Part shown: in pieces, positions 10,102 through 17,527 of the stretch
Layout of the letters: each line of letters begins with the position of its first letter
Numbering within the stretch: the first letter of the stretch is position 1
Source of the DNA: Nitrosomonas sp. Nm84
Lineage (GTDB): Bacteria; Pseudomonadota; Gammaproteobacteria; Burkholderiales; Nitrosomonadaceae
Assembly: GCF_003201565.1 (NCBI RefSeq)
Contig: NZ_QJJP01000004.1
Location: forward strand, 62,001 to 126,000
Reading direction: 5' to 3'
DNA: 64,000 bases
Position numbers and translations under genes: made by a program
Notes under the pieces: model-generated
Seen by the model: the letters and a program-made list of their open reading frames with translations, nothing else
Database searches by the model: none
What the model was told of the DNA's origin: nothing

Positions 10102-10891
10102 ACGTATCGTATCCGCTGTTCAACATATCGGGCATCGCGTGATTGAAAGCATCTGGCGGTTGGGCTACGCCAGTCGTTTTTTTATTCTGGTGCTATTAAA
10201 ATCCGGCACCAGTTTGCGCCGCTTTGGTTTGGTCATGCGGGAGCTGTATTTTACCGGTGTTTTGTCACTGATCATCATCGTGGTGTCCGGGCTTTTTGTC
10301 GGCATGGTGTTGGGTTTGCAAGGCTATGAAACGCTACAAAAATATGGGTCGGAATCTGCGGTCGGCACATTGGTTGCCTTGTCTTTGGTACGCGAACTGG
10401 GTCCCGTAGTGGCTGCCTTATTGTTTGCCAGTCGTGCCGGTTCGGCGATTACCGCAGAAATAGGTTTGATGAAGGCAACGGAACAACTGGCAGCGATGGG
10501 CATGATGGCGGTTGATCCGGTCGCCCGCGTAGTGGCGCCGCGTTTCTGGGCAGGCGTTATTTCCATGCCACTTCTGGCAGCAATATTTTCTGTCATGGGT
10601 GTTTTTGGTGGTTATCTGGTCACTGTGGTATTCATTGGCGTGGATGAAGGTTCCTTCTGGTCGCAAATGCAAAGCGCGGTTGATTTCAGGTTTGATATAT
10701 TGAACGGTTTTATTAAAAGCTGCTTTTTTGGCGTGGCTGTGACGGCTATCGCAGTGTTTGAAGGCTACGACGCGCCGCCCACGGCGGAAGGCGTTTCAGG
10801 CGCAACAACACGTACCGTGGTGACTTCGTCATTAGTGATTTTAGGGCTTGATTTTATTTTGACCGCTTTCATGTTTAGAGGAGTTAGTTGA
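10094..10891 (+). CDS. mlaE: MlaE, permease of the phospholipid transport complex
   Basis: This inner-membrane permease of 265 residues has about five hydrophobic segments and the MlaE-family core (VRELGPVVAALLFASRAGSAITAEIG). It forms the dimeric membrane channel of the MlaFEDB complex. The start is a TTG at 10094 with GGAGG just upstream, inside the end of mlaF, which indicates translational coupling. Its stop codon shares one base with the ATG of mlaD (TGATG). Length and motifs are normal for the family. Confidence 0.94.
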   Translation: MPRRIVSAVQHIGHRVIESIWRLGYASRFFILVLLKSGTSLRRFGLVMRELYFTGVLSLIIIVVSGLFVGMVLGLQGYETLQKYGSESAVGTLVALSLVRELGPVVAALLFASRAGSAITAEIGLMKATEQLAAMGMMAVDPVARVVAPRFWAGVISMPLLAAIFSVMGVFGGYLVTVVFIGVDEGSFWSQMQSAVDFRFDILNGFIKSCFFGVAVTAIAVFEGYDAPPTAEGVSGATTRTVVTSSLVILGLDFILTAFMFRGVS

Positions 10892-11358
10892 TGCAGCGGA
10901 CAACAATGGATTTGTGGGTGGGATTGTTTGTGATCACAGGAATTATCGCACTCATGATATTGAGTCTTAAAGTCGGTAATCTGAATGTTTACAATCCGTC
11001 ACAAAGCTATGTAATTACTGGGAATTTTGAGAATATCGGCGGCCTGAAAGTGCGTGCACCGGTAAAAAGCGCCGGCGTTGTCGTGGGACGTGTCACGGAT
11101 ATTCAATTCAGCACACAGACTTACGATGCGGTGGTAACTATGGATATGGATAGTCGCTTTCCCTTTCCCAAAGATACCTTTGCCAGCATTCTGACAGCGG
11201 GCTTATTGGGCGAACAGTACATCGGGTTGGCTGCGGGCGGGGATGAGGTGATGTTGAAAAATGGCGATAAAATCATGAAAACCAACTCCGCTATGGTACT
11301 TGAAGAATTAATTGGCCGTTTTCTATTTAATAAAGCTGCTGATGACGATTCTTTCTGA
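10891..11358 (+). CDS. mlaD: MlaD, MCE-domain subunit of the phospholipid transporter
   Basis: One N-terminal membrane anchor (about residues 6-25) is followed by a single MCE domain (about 38-118; GGLKVRAPVKSAGVVVGRV is the core) and a short helix. MlaD hexamers form the lipid-conducting ring on the periplasmic side of MlaFE. The frame also has a TTG at 10888, but the ATG at 10891 fits better: an AGAGGAG ribosome binding site sits 7 bases before it and it overlaps the mlaE stop by one base. The length of 155 residues is usual. Confidence 0.94.
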   Translation: MQRTTMDLWVGLFVITGIIALMILSLKVGNLNVYNPSQSYVITGNFENIGGLKVRAPVKSAGVVVGRVTDIQFSTQTYDAVVTMDMDSRFPFPKDTFASILTAGLLGEQYIGLAAGGDEVMLKNGDKIMKTNSAMVLEELIGRFLFNKAADDDSF

Positions 11359-11431
11359 TTAAGTGGAATTTGTTAATTTGATGTTGATTGGTTTAGTATT
11401 GCGTAATACTTAAAATTTTGGTGAGGAAACG

Positions 11432-12052
11432 ATGAAAAGATTTTTTGGGATAATTTTATTAATATTTTCTAACTTGCTGGTATTCCCTGCGTGGTCAGCG
11501 GATTTGGCGCCTGATAGACTGGTTGATGAGACCGTCAAGGAAGTGATCGAGATTATTCAGAAAGATGAGCAATTGAAGAATGGTAACAAGGAAAAAATGC
11601 TCGACTTGATCGAAACCAAAATTTTACCGCATTTCAATTTCACACGTATGACCCAACTGGCGATGGGCCAACATTGGTCAGCAGCAGTGCCGGATCAGCA
11701 AAAAAAATTGGTGGATGAGTTTCGCACGTTGTTGGTGCGTACCTATTCCAACGCATTGACCAGCTATAACCACGAAACGATTAAAGTGAATCCGTTAAAG
11801 CAACTGGGTAATAATGTGGAAACTACGGTTCGGACGGTAGTCATTCAGGGCAACGGAAAAGAACCGGTACCGATTGATTACAGCATGGAGAAAAAGTCGG
11901 ATGGTTGGAAGGTTTATGATGTCACGGTTGCTGGCGTGAGCCTGGTTACCAATTATCGCGGATCCTTTAACAGTCAGGTTCGCAAGGGCGGCGTAGAAGG
12001 ACTGATTAAAACGCTGTCTGACAAAAATAAATCGTTGGAAGGTAAAAAATAA
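11432..12052 (+). CDS. mlaC: MlaC, periplasmic phospholipid carrier
   Basis: The protein has a signal peptide (hydrophobic run, cut near PAWSADLAP) and a MlaC/Tol2D domain over most of its 206 residues (LPHFNFTRMTQLAMGQHW; FRTLLVRTYSNAL). MlaC shuttles phospholipid across the periplasm between the outer-membrane component MlaA and MlaFEDB. The ATG has a strong ribosome binding site (GAGGAAACG). The 73-bp gap to mlaD suggests the same transcript. No mlaA is present in this cluster or elsewhere in the window, so the outer-membrane partner must be encoded elsewhere. Confidence 0.93.
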   Translation: MKRFFGIILLIFSNLLVFPAWSADLAPDRLVDETVKEVIEIIQKDEQLKNGNKEKMLDLIETKILPHFNFTRMTQLAMGQHWSAAVPDQQKKLVDEFRTLLVRTYSNALTSYNHETIKVNPLKQLGNNVETTVRTVVIQGNGKEPVPIDYSMEKKSDGWKVYDVTVAGVSLVTNYRGSFNSQVRKGGVEGLIKTLSDKNKSLEGKK

Positions 12053-12087
12053 TTCGGTCGAATCAGTAACTCGAGTTCTTTAACCTC

Positions 12088-12399
12088 ATGGTACTTCGTG
12101 AAGATCATAAAATTATCGTGCAAGGCGCGGTCACCATCGAAAATGTGGTGACCATGACGCGGCGCGGGGTGGCGTTATTCGACGAACAGCATGTCGTAAT
12201 TGACCTGAACAAAGTAACCGAGGTGGACTCGACCATTATCAGTATGCTGTTGGAATGGTTACGTGCAGCCCGCAAGAAAGGCTGTCAATTACAGTTCATT
12301 AATTTACCCGCTAACCTTGAAAGCTTAATTCAATTGTACGGTATTGCCGAATTGATTCCGGTGATGCCAGGTCATGAAACTCAGCAGCGCAATGCCTGA
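12088..12399 (+). CDS. mlaB: MlaB, STAS-domain subunit of the phospholipid transporter
   Basis: This is a 103-residue single STAS domain: VVIDLNKVTEVDSTIISMLLEWLRAA is the conserved strand-loop-helix with the acceptor-type Ser/Thr, then LQFINLPANLESLIQLYGI. In the Mla system MlaB binds the ATPase MlaF and is needed for its activity. It is cytoplasmic, lies 35 bp after mlaC and is followed 59 bp later by the next ABC ATPase. Position and length fit well. Confidence 0.9.
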   Translation: MVLREDHKIIVQGAVTIENVVTMTRRGVALFDEQHVVIDLNKVTEVDSTIISMLLEWLRAARKKGCQLQFINLPANLESLIQLYGIAELIPVMPGHETQQRNA

Positions 12400-12458
12400 T
12401 TCGATTCATATTCGTTGTTGTTAAAATCCCAGAGTAACCCTTCTGATTGATACGTCCA

Positions 12459-13376
12459 ATGTTGCCTGCCATTGAAGTCAAGCAAGTGAGTAAATGCTAT
12501 GGCAACTTGTGTGCGCTGACTGATATTGATCTCGAAATTCATTCCGGTGAATTTTTTGCGCTGTTGGGTCCCAATGGCGCCGGCAAAACAACACTGATCA
12601 GTATTATTGCCGGCCTGTCACATGCCAACAGCGGCTCGGTGCGTGTGATGGGGCACAATGTTACTTCGCAGTATCAACAAGCACGGCGAAATCTAGGCGT
12701 AGTGCCACAAGAGCTGGTTTTTGATCCTTTCTTCACTGTGCGTGAGACCCTATTAATACAATCGGGTTATTACGGCATCAAGGGGAATGCGGATTGGATC
12801 GATGAAATCATTGAACGCTTGGATTTAGCGGATAAGGCGAATGTGAACATGCGTGCGTTGTCAGGCGGCATGAAACGCCGCGTTCTGGTTGCGCAAGCAC
12901 TCGTGCACAAGCCGCCGGTGATTATTCTGGATGAGCCGACAGCCGGCGTGGATGTTGAGTTACGCCAAACACTGTGGCATTTCATTCAACAACTGAACCA
13001 GGATGGGCATACCATTGTGTTGACCACGCATTATCTGGAAGAGGCCGAGACACTCTGTCATCGTGTTGCGATGCTGAAGGCAGGAAAAATTATCGCACTG
13101 GATAGTACGCAGAACATGATTGGAAAAATGACTTCGGGAAATTCGTTGAAACTTCGACTGCTGCCGGATACCTTGCCACCGGTGTTACAAGCGTTACAAA
13201 TTAGCCACCACAATGGAATGTACGAACTTAAGATCGAGAACTATGCACATGTTGAATTTATTTTGGCGTCATTGCGGTCTGAAAATAACCAGATATTGGA
13301 AATGCACTTGCAGCAACCCGATCTGGAAGATGTCTTTATCAATTTGATGAAACACGACAGGAAGCGAGCACAATGA
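12459..13376 (+). CDS. yadG: ABC-2 type exporter, ATP-binding subunit (YadG-like)
   Basis: This 305-residue ABC ATPase has Walker A (GPNGAGKTT), signature LSGGMKRRVLVAQALVH, Walker B (VIILDEPTAGVD) and a switch His (TTHYLEEAE). Family members pair with an ABC-2 permease and export hydrophobic or polysaccharide-like substrates; the substrate of YadGH is not known. A TTG at 12447 opens the frame, but ATG 12459 is the natural start because the conserved domain begins right after it. The last four bases overlap the permease gene (ATGA). Confidence 0.9.
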   Translation: MLPAIEVKQVSKCYGNLCALTDIDLEIHSGEFFALLGPNGAGKTTLISIIAGLSHANSGSVRVMGHNVTSQYQQARRNLGVVPQELVFDPFFTVRETLLIQSGYYGIKGNADWIDEIIERLDLADKANVNMRALSGGMKRRVLVAQALVHKPPVIILDEPTAGVDVELRQTLWHFIQQLNQDGHTIVLTTHYLEEAETLCHRVAMLKAGKIIALDSTQNMIGKMTSGNSLKLRLLPDTLPPVLQALQISHHNGMYELKIENYAHVEFILASLRSENNQILEMHLQQPDLEDVFINLMKHDRKRAQ

Positions 13377-14128
13377 CCGGATTCTTGACATTGCTGTATA
13401 AGGAATTACTGCGTTTTTGGAAAGTGGGCTTCCAAACCATCATCGCACCGATGGTGTCAACGCTATTGTATTTGCTGATCTTTTTTCATGTGTTAGAGGT
13501 GCATACGCAGGTTTATCCGGGAGTCGCATATACTACTTTTCTGATCCCGGGATTGGTTATGATGACGGTCATTCAGAATGCATTTGCCAACTCATCCTCC
13601 AGCATGATTCAATCAAAAATCAGCGGTAATATCGTATTTGTCTTGTTATCGCCATTATCGTATCGCGCCATTTTCTTTGCCTATATTCTGGCGTCGATTG
13701 TGCGGGGATTATTGGTTGGCATGGGTGTTTATCTGGTTACACTGATATTCTTCGATATTCCGTTGCTATTACCTTTATGGACGTTACTGTTTGTGATCCT
13801 GGGTAGTGCGATGCTGGGTGCATTGGGATTGATCGCAGGTATCTGGGCTGATAAATTTGATCAATTGGCGGCTTTCCAGAATTTTATTATTCTGCCTTTC
13901 ACATTTTTATCGGGTGTGTTTTATACCATACATTCGCTGCCCATCGGCTGGCAGTACTTGTCGCATCTCAATCCATTCTTTTATATGATCGACGGATTTC
14001 GGTATGGCTTTTTTGGGGTATCCGATATTTCGCCTTATATTAGCCTCATGATTGTGGCAATATGCTTAATGGTGATTTCACTATTGGCCATTCGAATGCT
14101 TAAAATCGGCTATAAGTTGCGCTACTGA
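13373..14128 (+). CDS. yadH: ABC-2 type exporter, permease subunit (YadH-like)
   Basis: An integral membrane protein of 251 residues with six predicted hydrophobic segments and the ABC-2 permease hallmark stretches (YTTFLIPGLVMMTVIQNAF; FTFLSGVFYTIHSLP; HLNPFFYMIDGFRYGFFG). It pairs with the ATPase just upstream, with which it overlaps by 4 bp. Its place between mlaB and ibaG is, as far as I recall, common in betaproteobacteria, which hints at a cell-envelope role; that is inference from context. Confidence 0.9.
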   Translation: MTGFLTLLYKELLRFWKVGFQTIIAPMVSTLLYLLIFFHVLEVHTQVYPGVAYTTFLIPGLVMMTVIQNAFANSSSSMIQSKISGNIVFVLLSPLSYRAIFFAYILASIVRGLLVGMGVYLVTLIFFDIPLLLPLWTLLFVILGSAMLGALGLIAGIWADKFDQLAAFQNFIILPFTFLSGVFYTIHSLPIGWQYLSHLNPFFYMIDGFRYGFFGVSDISPYISLMIVAICLMVISLLAIRMLKIGYKLRY

Positions 14129-14191
14129 ATTTATGATGTTAATACTAACTGACTTAATTTTGCATACATAAAATGTATGATGGAGACTAAA

Positions 14192-14434
14192 ATGATTACA
14201 GCAGAAAATATAAAGACGACGATTGAATCATCGTTGCCGTGTGAACATGTACAGGTCGAGGGCGATGACGGGCGCCACTTCAGTGCACTGATTGTGAGTG
14301 CTGAATTTAACGGAAAAAATACAGTTCAGCAGCATCAATTGGTCTATAAATCGTTGGGCGATAAAATGAAGCAAGAAGTTCATGCGCTATCCATGAGAAC
14401 ACTGACACCGGAACAGTGGGGACAAGAATCCTAG
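14192..14434 (+). CDS. ibaG: BolA-family protein IbaG
   Basis: An 80-residue BolA-fold protein, typical of the short IbaG/YrbA branch. It keeps the conserved core DGRHFSALIVSAEFNGKN and the HQLVYKSLGDKM.EVHALSM tail with the His that binds an iron-sulfur cluster together with monothiol glutaredoxin. The frame opens at ATG 14177, but ATG 14192 has a GGAG six bases upstream and is the better start. Its position after mla genes is conserved across proteobacteria; murA, which usually follows, is absent here. Confidence 0.88.
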   Translation: MITAENIKTTIESSLPCEHVQVEGDDGRHFSALIVSAEFNGKNTVQQHQLVYKSLGDKMKQEVHALSMRTLTPEQWGQES

Positions 14435-14458
14435 GAGTTTTGATATATCCCTCCTAGG
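14430..14458 (+). terminator. Hairpin overlapping the ibaG stop
   Basis: Perfect 8-base arms CCTAGGAG (14430-14437) and CTCCTAGG (14451-14458) lie around a 13-base loop. No T-run follows, so termination would be weak; it may mark the end of the mla-ibaG transcript. Confidence 0.35.
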
Positions 14459-14539
14459 TGGTTAAGCAAGTCTCAAAACAGCTCTGCCGATTGACAATTC
14501 GTTATAATCACTGCTTTTATCACTCAGTCTGGAATTCCA

Positions 14540-15310
14540 TTGTTTAGAATACTTGGCGCCATAGTTGGCTTCTTCATGCTTGGTTTTTTGGGTATCTTCC
14601 TGGGGTACTTAGTCGGGAGTTTCATTGATCGATTTAAAGCGCTGGGACCGAGCGGAATGAATCCGTTTAATACCACGCGCCGTCAATCGGTTTTTCTTGA
14701 AACTGCTTTTGTTTTAATGGGGAAATTGGCCAAGGCGGATGGCCGCGTTTCAGAAACGGAAGTGTCCCATGTAGAGCAATTCATGCAAAAACTGGGTATG
14801 ACGCCTGAACACCGGCTCAAGGCAATCGCGCTGTTCAAGCAAGGTGCCGCGGTAGATTACGACATTCATCCCAAAATGAATGAATTCCTTGCAATATGCG
14901 GTCATTCCAATAACCTGAAGCAGATGCTATTGGTTTATCTGATTATCATGGGATTATCCGATGGACATTTGAATTCCGACGAAGAAGGATTACTGCATGT
15001 GATTGCCGGTCGCCTGGGCTATAGCCATGCTGCGTTCAATCAATTGCTCGACATGGTGCTGAATCAAATGCATTTTGCCGGAGGGCAAAGTACATCGGCC
15101 AGCGCGCTGGATGATGCATATAAAGCATTGGGTGTCAGCAAAGACAGTACCGATCAGGAAATCAAGCATGCTTATCGCAAGTTGATGAGCCAATATCATC
15201 CGGATAAATTGATGGGGCAGGGCGTGCCGGAGGAAATGATCGCGGTGGCAACCGAACAAGCCAAAGAAGTGCAAACCGCCTATGATTTGATCAAAAAAAG
15301 CCGCGAATAG
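14540..15310 (+). CDS. djlA: DjlA-like membrane-anchored TerB/DnaJ co-chaperone
   Basis: A 256-residue protein with the DjlA architecture: one N-terminal membrane segment (about 5-27), a TerB-like helical domain (about 45-170; GKLAKADGRVSETEV, SDGHLNSDEEGLL) and a C-terminal J domain (about 190-256) with the invariant HPD in SQYHPDKLMG. DjlA works with DnaK and influences envelope stress signalling. The start is a TTG at 14540; no ATG fits before the membrane segment. It is followed 15 bp later by a mobile element copy. Confidence 0.88.
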   Translation: MFRILGAIVGFFMLGFLGIFLGYLVGSFIDRFKALGPSGMNPFNTTRRQSVFLETAFVLMGKLAKADGRVSETEVSHVEQFMQKLGMTPEHRLKAIALFKQGAAVDYDIHPKMNEFLAICGHSNNLKQMLLVYLIIMGLSDGHLNSDEEGLLHVIAGRLGYSHAAFNQLLDMVLNQMHFAGGQSTSASALDDAYKALGVSKDSTDQEIKHAYRKLMSQYHPDKLMGQGVPEEMIAVATEQAKEVQTAYDLIKKSRE

Positions 15311-15324
15311 AGTCGTGCCGCCGC

Positions 15325-15473
15325 TTAGCAGGCCGCTGAAAGATGTTTTCGGGGCAAGCCGGTACCAGTCAAGAACAGGGGAGAAAGCGCAGCTTATGCG
15401 TAATAAATGAGCATTTTGAGCCTATTTTTAACACCGTAGCGGCAACGCAGATAGTTTTTCAACGGCCTATTAG
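15325..15473 (+). mobile_element. MITE copy A
   Basis: The element spans 15329-15469 (141 bp), with imperfect terminal inverted repeats (CAGGCCGCTGAAA at the left; the right end reads TTTTTCAACGGCCTA). It is flanked by the direct repeat TTAG at 15325-15328 and 15470-15473, a 4-bp target duplication. No coding frame. The inner part (GAGAAAGCGCAGCTTATGCG, then GTAGCGGCAACGCAG) recurs in the other copies. It sits 15 bp after djlA. Confidence 0.8.
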
Positions 15474-15506
15474 TTTTTTTGTATCTTGATTTAATTGATT
15501 TTCAAA

Positions 15507-16115
15507 ATGAAACCGTTACTCTATAGCTTTCGCCGCTGCCCTTTTGCAATCCGCGCCAGACTGGCAATCCAAGTCAGTGGCGTGGCAGTGGACACACAGG
15601 AAGTCAGCTTGCGCGCCAAGCCGAAAGAAATGCTGGCATGTTCGCCCAAAGGCACAGTGCCGGTGTTAAAGTTTGCCGATGGCCATGTGCTCGAACAAAG
15701 CTTGGACATCATGCACTGGGCGCTGGCTCAGAATGATCCTGAGCACTGGCTGGATAACGATCAGACGGTAACGGCTGAAATGATGTCATTGATCCAACAC
15801 AATGATGAGTCGTTTAAGCCGAAACTGGATCTGTATAAATATGCGGTGCGTTATCCGCAGCACTCTGAGTTCTACTACCGTGAGCAAGCCGAACCCTTTC
15901 TGGCTGAATTGGAGTCACGCTTAAGTAACGATGGCTATCTGCTGGCGGGCCGTTATACGCTGGCGGATATGGCGATTTTTCCGTTCATCCGGCAATTTTC
16001 CAACGTCAATCCGGATTGGTTTTATGCCTCTCACTATCATCATCTGATTGCATGGTTAGATCGGTTGGTCAGTTCAGAATTATTTCAAAATATAATGCGG
16101 AAAGAAGCTGATTAA
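15507..16115 (+). CDS. Glutathione S-transferase family protein
   Basis: A 202-residue protein with a thioredoxin-fold N-terminal domain (YSFRRCPFAIRARLAI, with a Cys-Pro-Phe active-site-like motif, and the conserved cis-Pro segment KGTVPVL and EQSLDIM) and an all-helical C-terminal domain (YLLAGRYTLADMAIFPFIRQF). The CPF motif resembles glutaredoxin-2-like and omega-class GSTs, in which the Cys forms a mixed disulfide with glutathione. Cytoplasmic. A TTG at 15495 would add four residues; ATG 15507 is preferred because the domain starts immediately after it. It lies just downstream of MITE A and is probably transcribed on its own. Confidence 0.85.
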   Translation: MKPLLYSFRRCPFAIRARLAIQVSGVAVDTQEVSLRAKPKEMLACSPKGTVPVLKFADGHVLEQSLDIMHWALAQNDPEHWLDNDQTVTAEMMSLIQHNDESFKPKLDLYKYAVRYPQHSEFYYREQAEPFLAELESRLSNDGYLLAGRYTLADMAIFPFIRQFSNVNPDWFYASHYHHLIAWLDRLVSSELFQNIMRKEAD

Positions 16116-16300
16116 TAGTCATGGTAACCAACTGTTTGTATTAATACTTAGCGCGTCAGTGCCCGTCAATAATCGTCAGATTTATCACATTCTGCTTTTG
16201 ATAATTTTCTTCAAATTTGATATTTTGCCAGGAAGATGCACATAATATGATCTGCACTGCAAAGTCAAACTTGGTATAGTCCACAGGTATCCTGTGCACT

Positions 16301-16492
16301 TTAATGGTGCTTCATTGGTTCCATTAGCTGATGGTGAGATGTTTTTGACAACAATTGATGGTTTTTAGCTTTATCTTTGCTTGTTTCAGAATTTTCTGTT
16401 TCTGCAGCAAATAGGTGTCTTTCCCATAAGAAACATCCAATAATGAAAAAGACCGTCCAGCAGATAATTTGAACTTTCTTCCAGTTAGCCAT
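16301..16492 (-). CDS. Small exported or membrane protein of 63 residues
   Basis: The ATG at 16492 is preceded by a clear AGAGGAAC ribosome binding site; the longer frame from 16540 is not needed. The product has a hydrophobic segment (about 7-25) ending in LFAAETENS, like a signal peptide or a single anchor, and then a short polar tail rich in Lys and His that ends in MKHH. It resembles in design the 52-residue product at 18537 (also hydrophobic, then LFAAD). Each gene has a copy of the same 39-bp element upstream (here at 16582-16620). I do not recognise the family. Confidence 0.5.
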   Translation of the reverse strand: MANWKKVQIICWTVFFIIGCFLWERHLFAAETENSETSKDKAKNHQLLSKTSHHQLMEPMKHH

Positions 16493-16581
16493 AATCTTAT
16501 GTTCCTCTCGATATTGAGTTGTGCTCAGGTGAAAATCCAACTTCTTAAACTCTTTATAAAATATTACTTGGGATTAGTAGC

Positions 16582-16620
16582 TGGCAAAATCCGTGCAAGT
16601 ACTTAAGCGCTAACCCTTAT
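16582..16620. promoter_or_regulatory. 39-bp regulatory element, copy 1
   Basis: It aligns without gaps to 18893-18931 and 32 of 39 bases agree. Read on the plus strand it begins TGGCAAAATCCGTGCA, which has the GG and GC spacing of a sigma-54 -24/-12 promoter. It ends with the dyad TAAGCG-CTAA-CCCTTA, like an operator for a dimeric regulator. It lies 90 bp upstream of the minus-strand small gene that starts at 16492. On the plus strand, a sigma-54 start here would read into 16621-16860, where no convincing gene is found. Confidence 0.55.
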
Positions 16621-16876
16621 ACGCGAATGTTCGGAGTGCTCTGGAGTGATAACTATCTATATCAGGCATGAATATTTTATTGGCAATGAAAACCGAAGTA
16701 GGATCGTCAAGAGCCTGAAGCTTTCATACCTGGCAATCGTAGGACAGTGCGACGAGATGAAGCCGATATTCATTATTGCCAACTGGAAGAAGAGTCAGCT
16801 GATGCAGCTTGGCTCAAACTAAAGAGTCTCCGGGAAACCCGGGGTGATTCAGCAGATTAACCGTTCTTATATACGC
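16621..16876 (+). other. Stretch with a possible broken small gene
   Basis: ATG 16668 opens a 16-codon frame (MNILLAMKTEVGSSRA). In the next frame an open run from 16702 to a TAA near 16858 reads DRQEPEAFIPGNRRTV and then an acidic helix-like segment ending LRETRGDSAD. One base shift would join the two into a protein of about 60 residues. It may be a decayed gene driven by the element at 16582, or chance. I recognise no family. Confidence 0.2.
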
Positions 16877-16915
16877 GACCAAACTGAATCAAAATAATCG
16901 CGATTCAGTTTGGTC
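16877..16915 (-). terminator. Strong hairpin downstream of the PII-like gene
   Basis: Perfect 14-base arms (GACCAAACTGAATC at 16877-16890 and its complement at 16902-16915) lie around an 11-base loop, 54 bp beyond the stop of the PII-like gene. There is no T-run on either side, so it may protect the 3' end of the sbtA-sbtB transcript or stop transcription with help from a factor. Confidence 0.45.
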
Positions 16916-16968
16916 TATCTGTCTAAATTATGCCGCTTGGAGTTATTCTACGTCGGTCTAGTTCTGTA

Positions 16969-17292
16969 TCAGATCGGCTGTCCTGTGGTCCATTGACAAT
17001 CGGAAAGTATGCATACTCCTCCAAAGCCTCTCAACTTGGGATAAAGCATTGTGACGATCTTTTCTGCTTGATCCTCTTCGCAGATGAGAACTATTATGGC
17101 ATTGGGTTGTTCCAAACTATAGTCATTCGGATCCCGTTCACCGGTTGACCCAAGCCCCCCTACTTTTTTGACGACTGTGTAGCCGCGCACGTTGGCGTCT
17201 CGAAGTACGCTGAGCAGATCATCTAGCGCTTCTTCATTAATGACAATCTCGATTCGCTGCATTCTTTTTAAGATTCCTGGGCTTAATGGCAT
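16969..17292 (-). CDS. sbtB: PII-like protein, probable SbtB partner of SbtA
   Basis: A 107-residue PII-superfamily protein (ferredoxin-like fold): MQRIEIVINEEALDDLLSVLRDANVRGYTVVKKVGG is the N-terminal half with the start of the T-loop (GGLGSTGERDPNDY), and NAIIVLICEEDQAEKIV is the second half. It lies downstream of sbtA on the same strand, as in cyanobacteria where SbtB binds cAMP, AMP, ADP or ATP and gates the bicarbonate transporter SbtA. The C-terminus has Cys94 and Cys99 with a C-x4-C spacing, the same spacing as the redox-active R-loop of cyanobacterial SbtB, although the residues between differ and a short tail follows. GGAGA seven bases before ATG 17292 supports the start. The carboxysome-linked CPII type is an alternative label. 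Confidence 0.78.
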   Translation of the reverse strand: MPLSPGILKRMQRIEIVINEEALDDLLSVLRDANVRGYTVVKKVGGLGSTGERDPNDYSLEQPNAIIVLICEEDQAEKIVTMLYPKLRGFGGVCILSDCQWTTGQPI

Positions 17293-17417
17293 GATTTTTC
17301 TCCAAAAAATTATGTTGTTGCCGAAATTTGAACACTCTGATGCGTCATGGAGGCAATTCCGGAGGATTTCAAATAATTGGTAATTAATACAATAAAATAA
17401 ATCAATGGGTTATCTTT

Positions 17418-17453
17418 CGCTGCCATCCTCGAGCATGGCGGCAGCGCTTTTTT
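17418..17453. terminator. Hairpin with T-run between sbtA and sbtB
   Basis: CGCTGCCAT and ATGGCGGCAGCG form a GC-rich stem with one bulge (17418-17446) and six T residues follow on the plus strand. No plus-strand gene enters here. On the minus strand it lies in the 235-bp gap between sbtA and sbtB, where it could reduce read-through or stabilise the sbtA end of the message. Confidence 0.4.
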
Positions 17454-17527
17454 ATGGCACTACCGGCCTGATACTCGCAGCATTACATTAATGTATCTAC
17501 CAGACGACAGCTCTTAATAACCGGATG

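Noticed and set aside
16582..16620. Firm sigma-54 promoter call for the repeated element
   Set aside because: Spacing fits in both copies, but copy 1 has no convincing plus-strand gene after it and no enhancer-binding activator gene is in the window. An operator for the FixJ-type regulator explains it as well, so it is listed only as an element.
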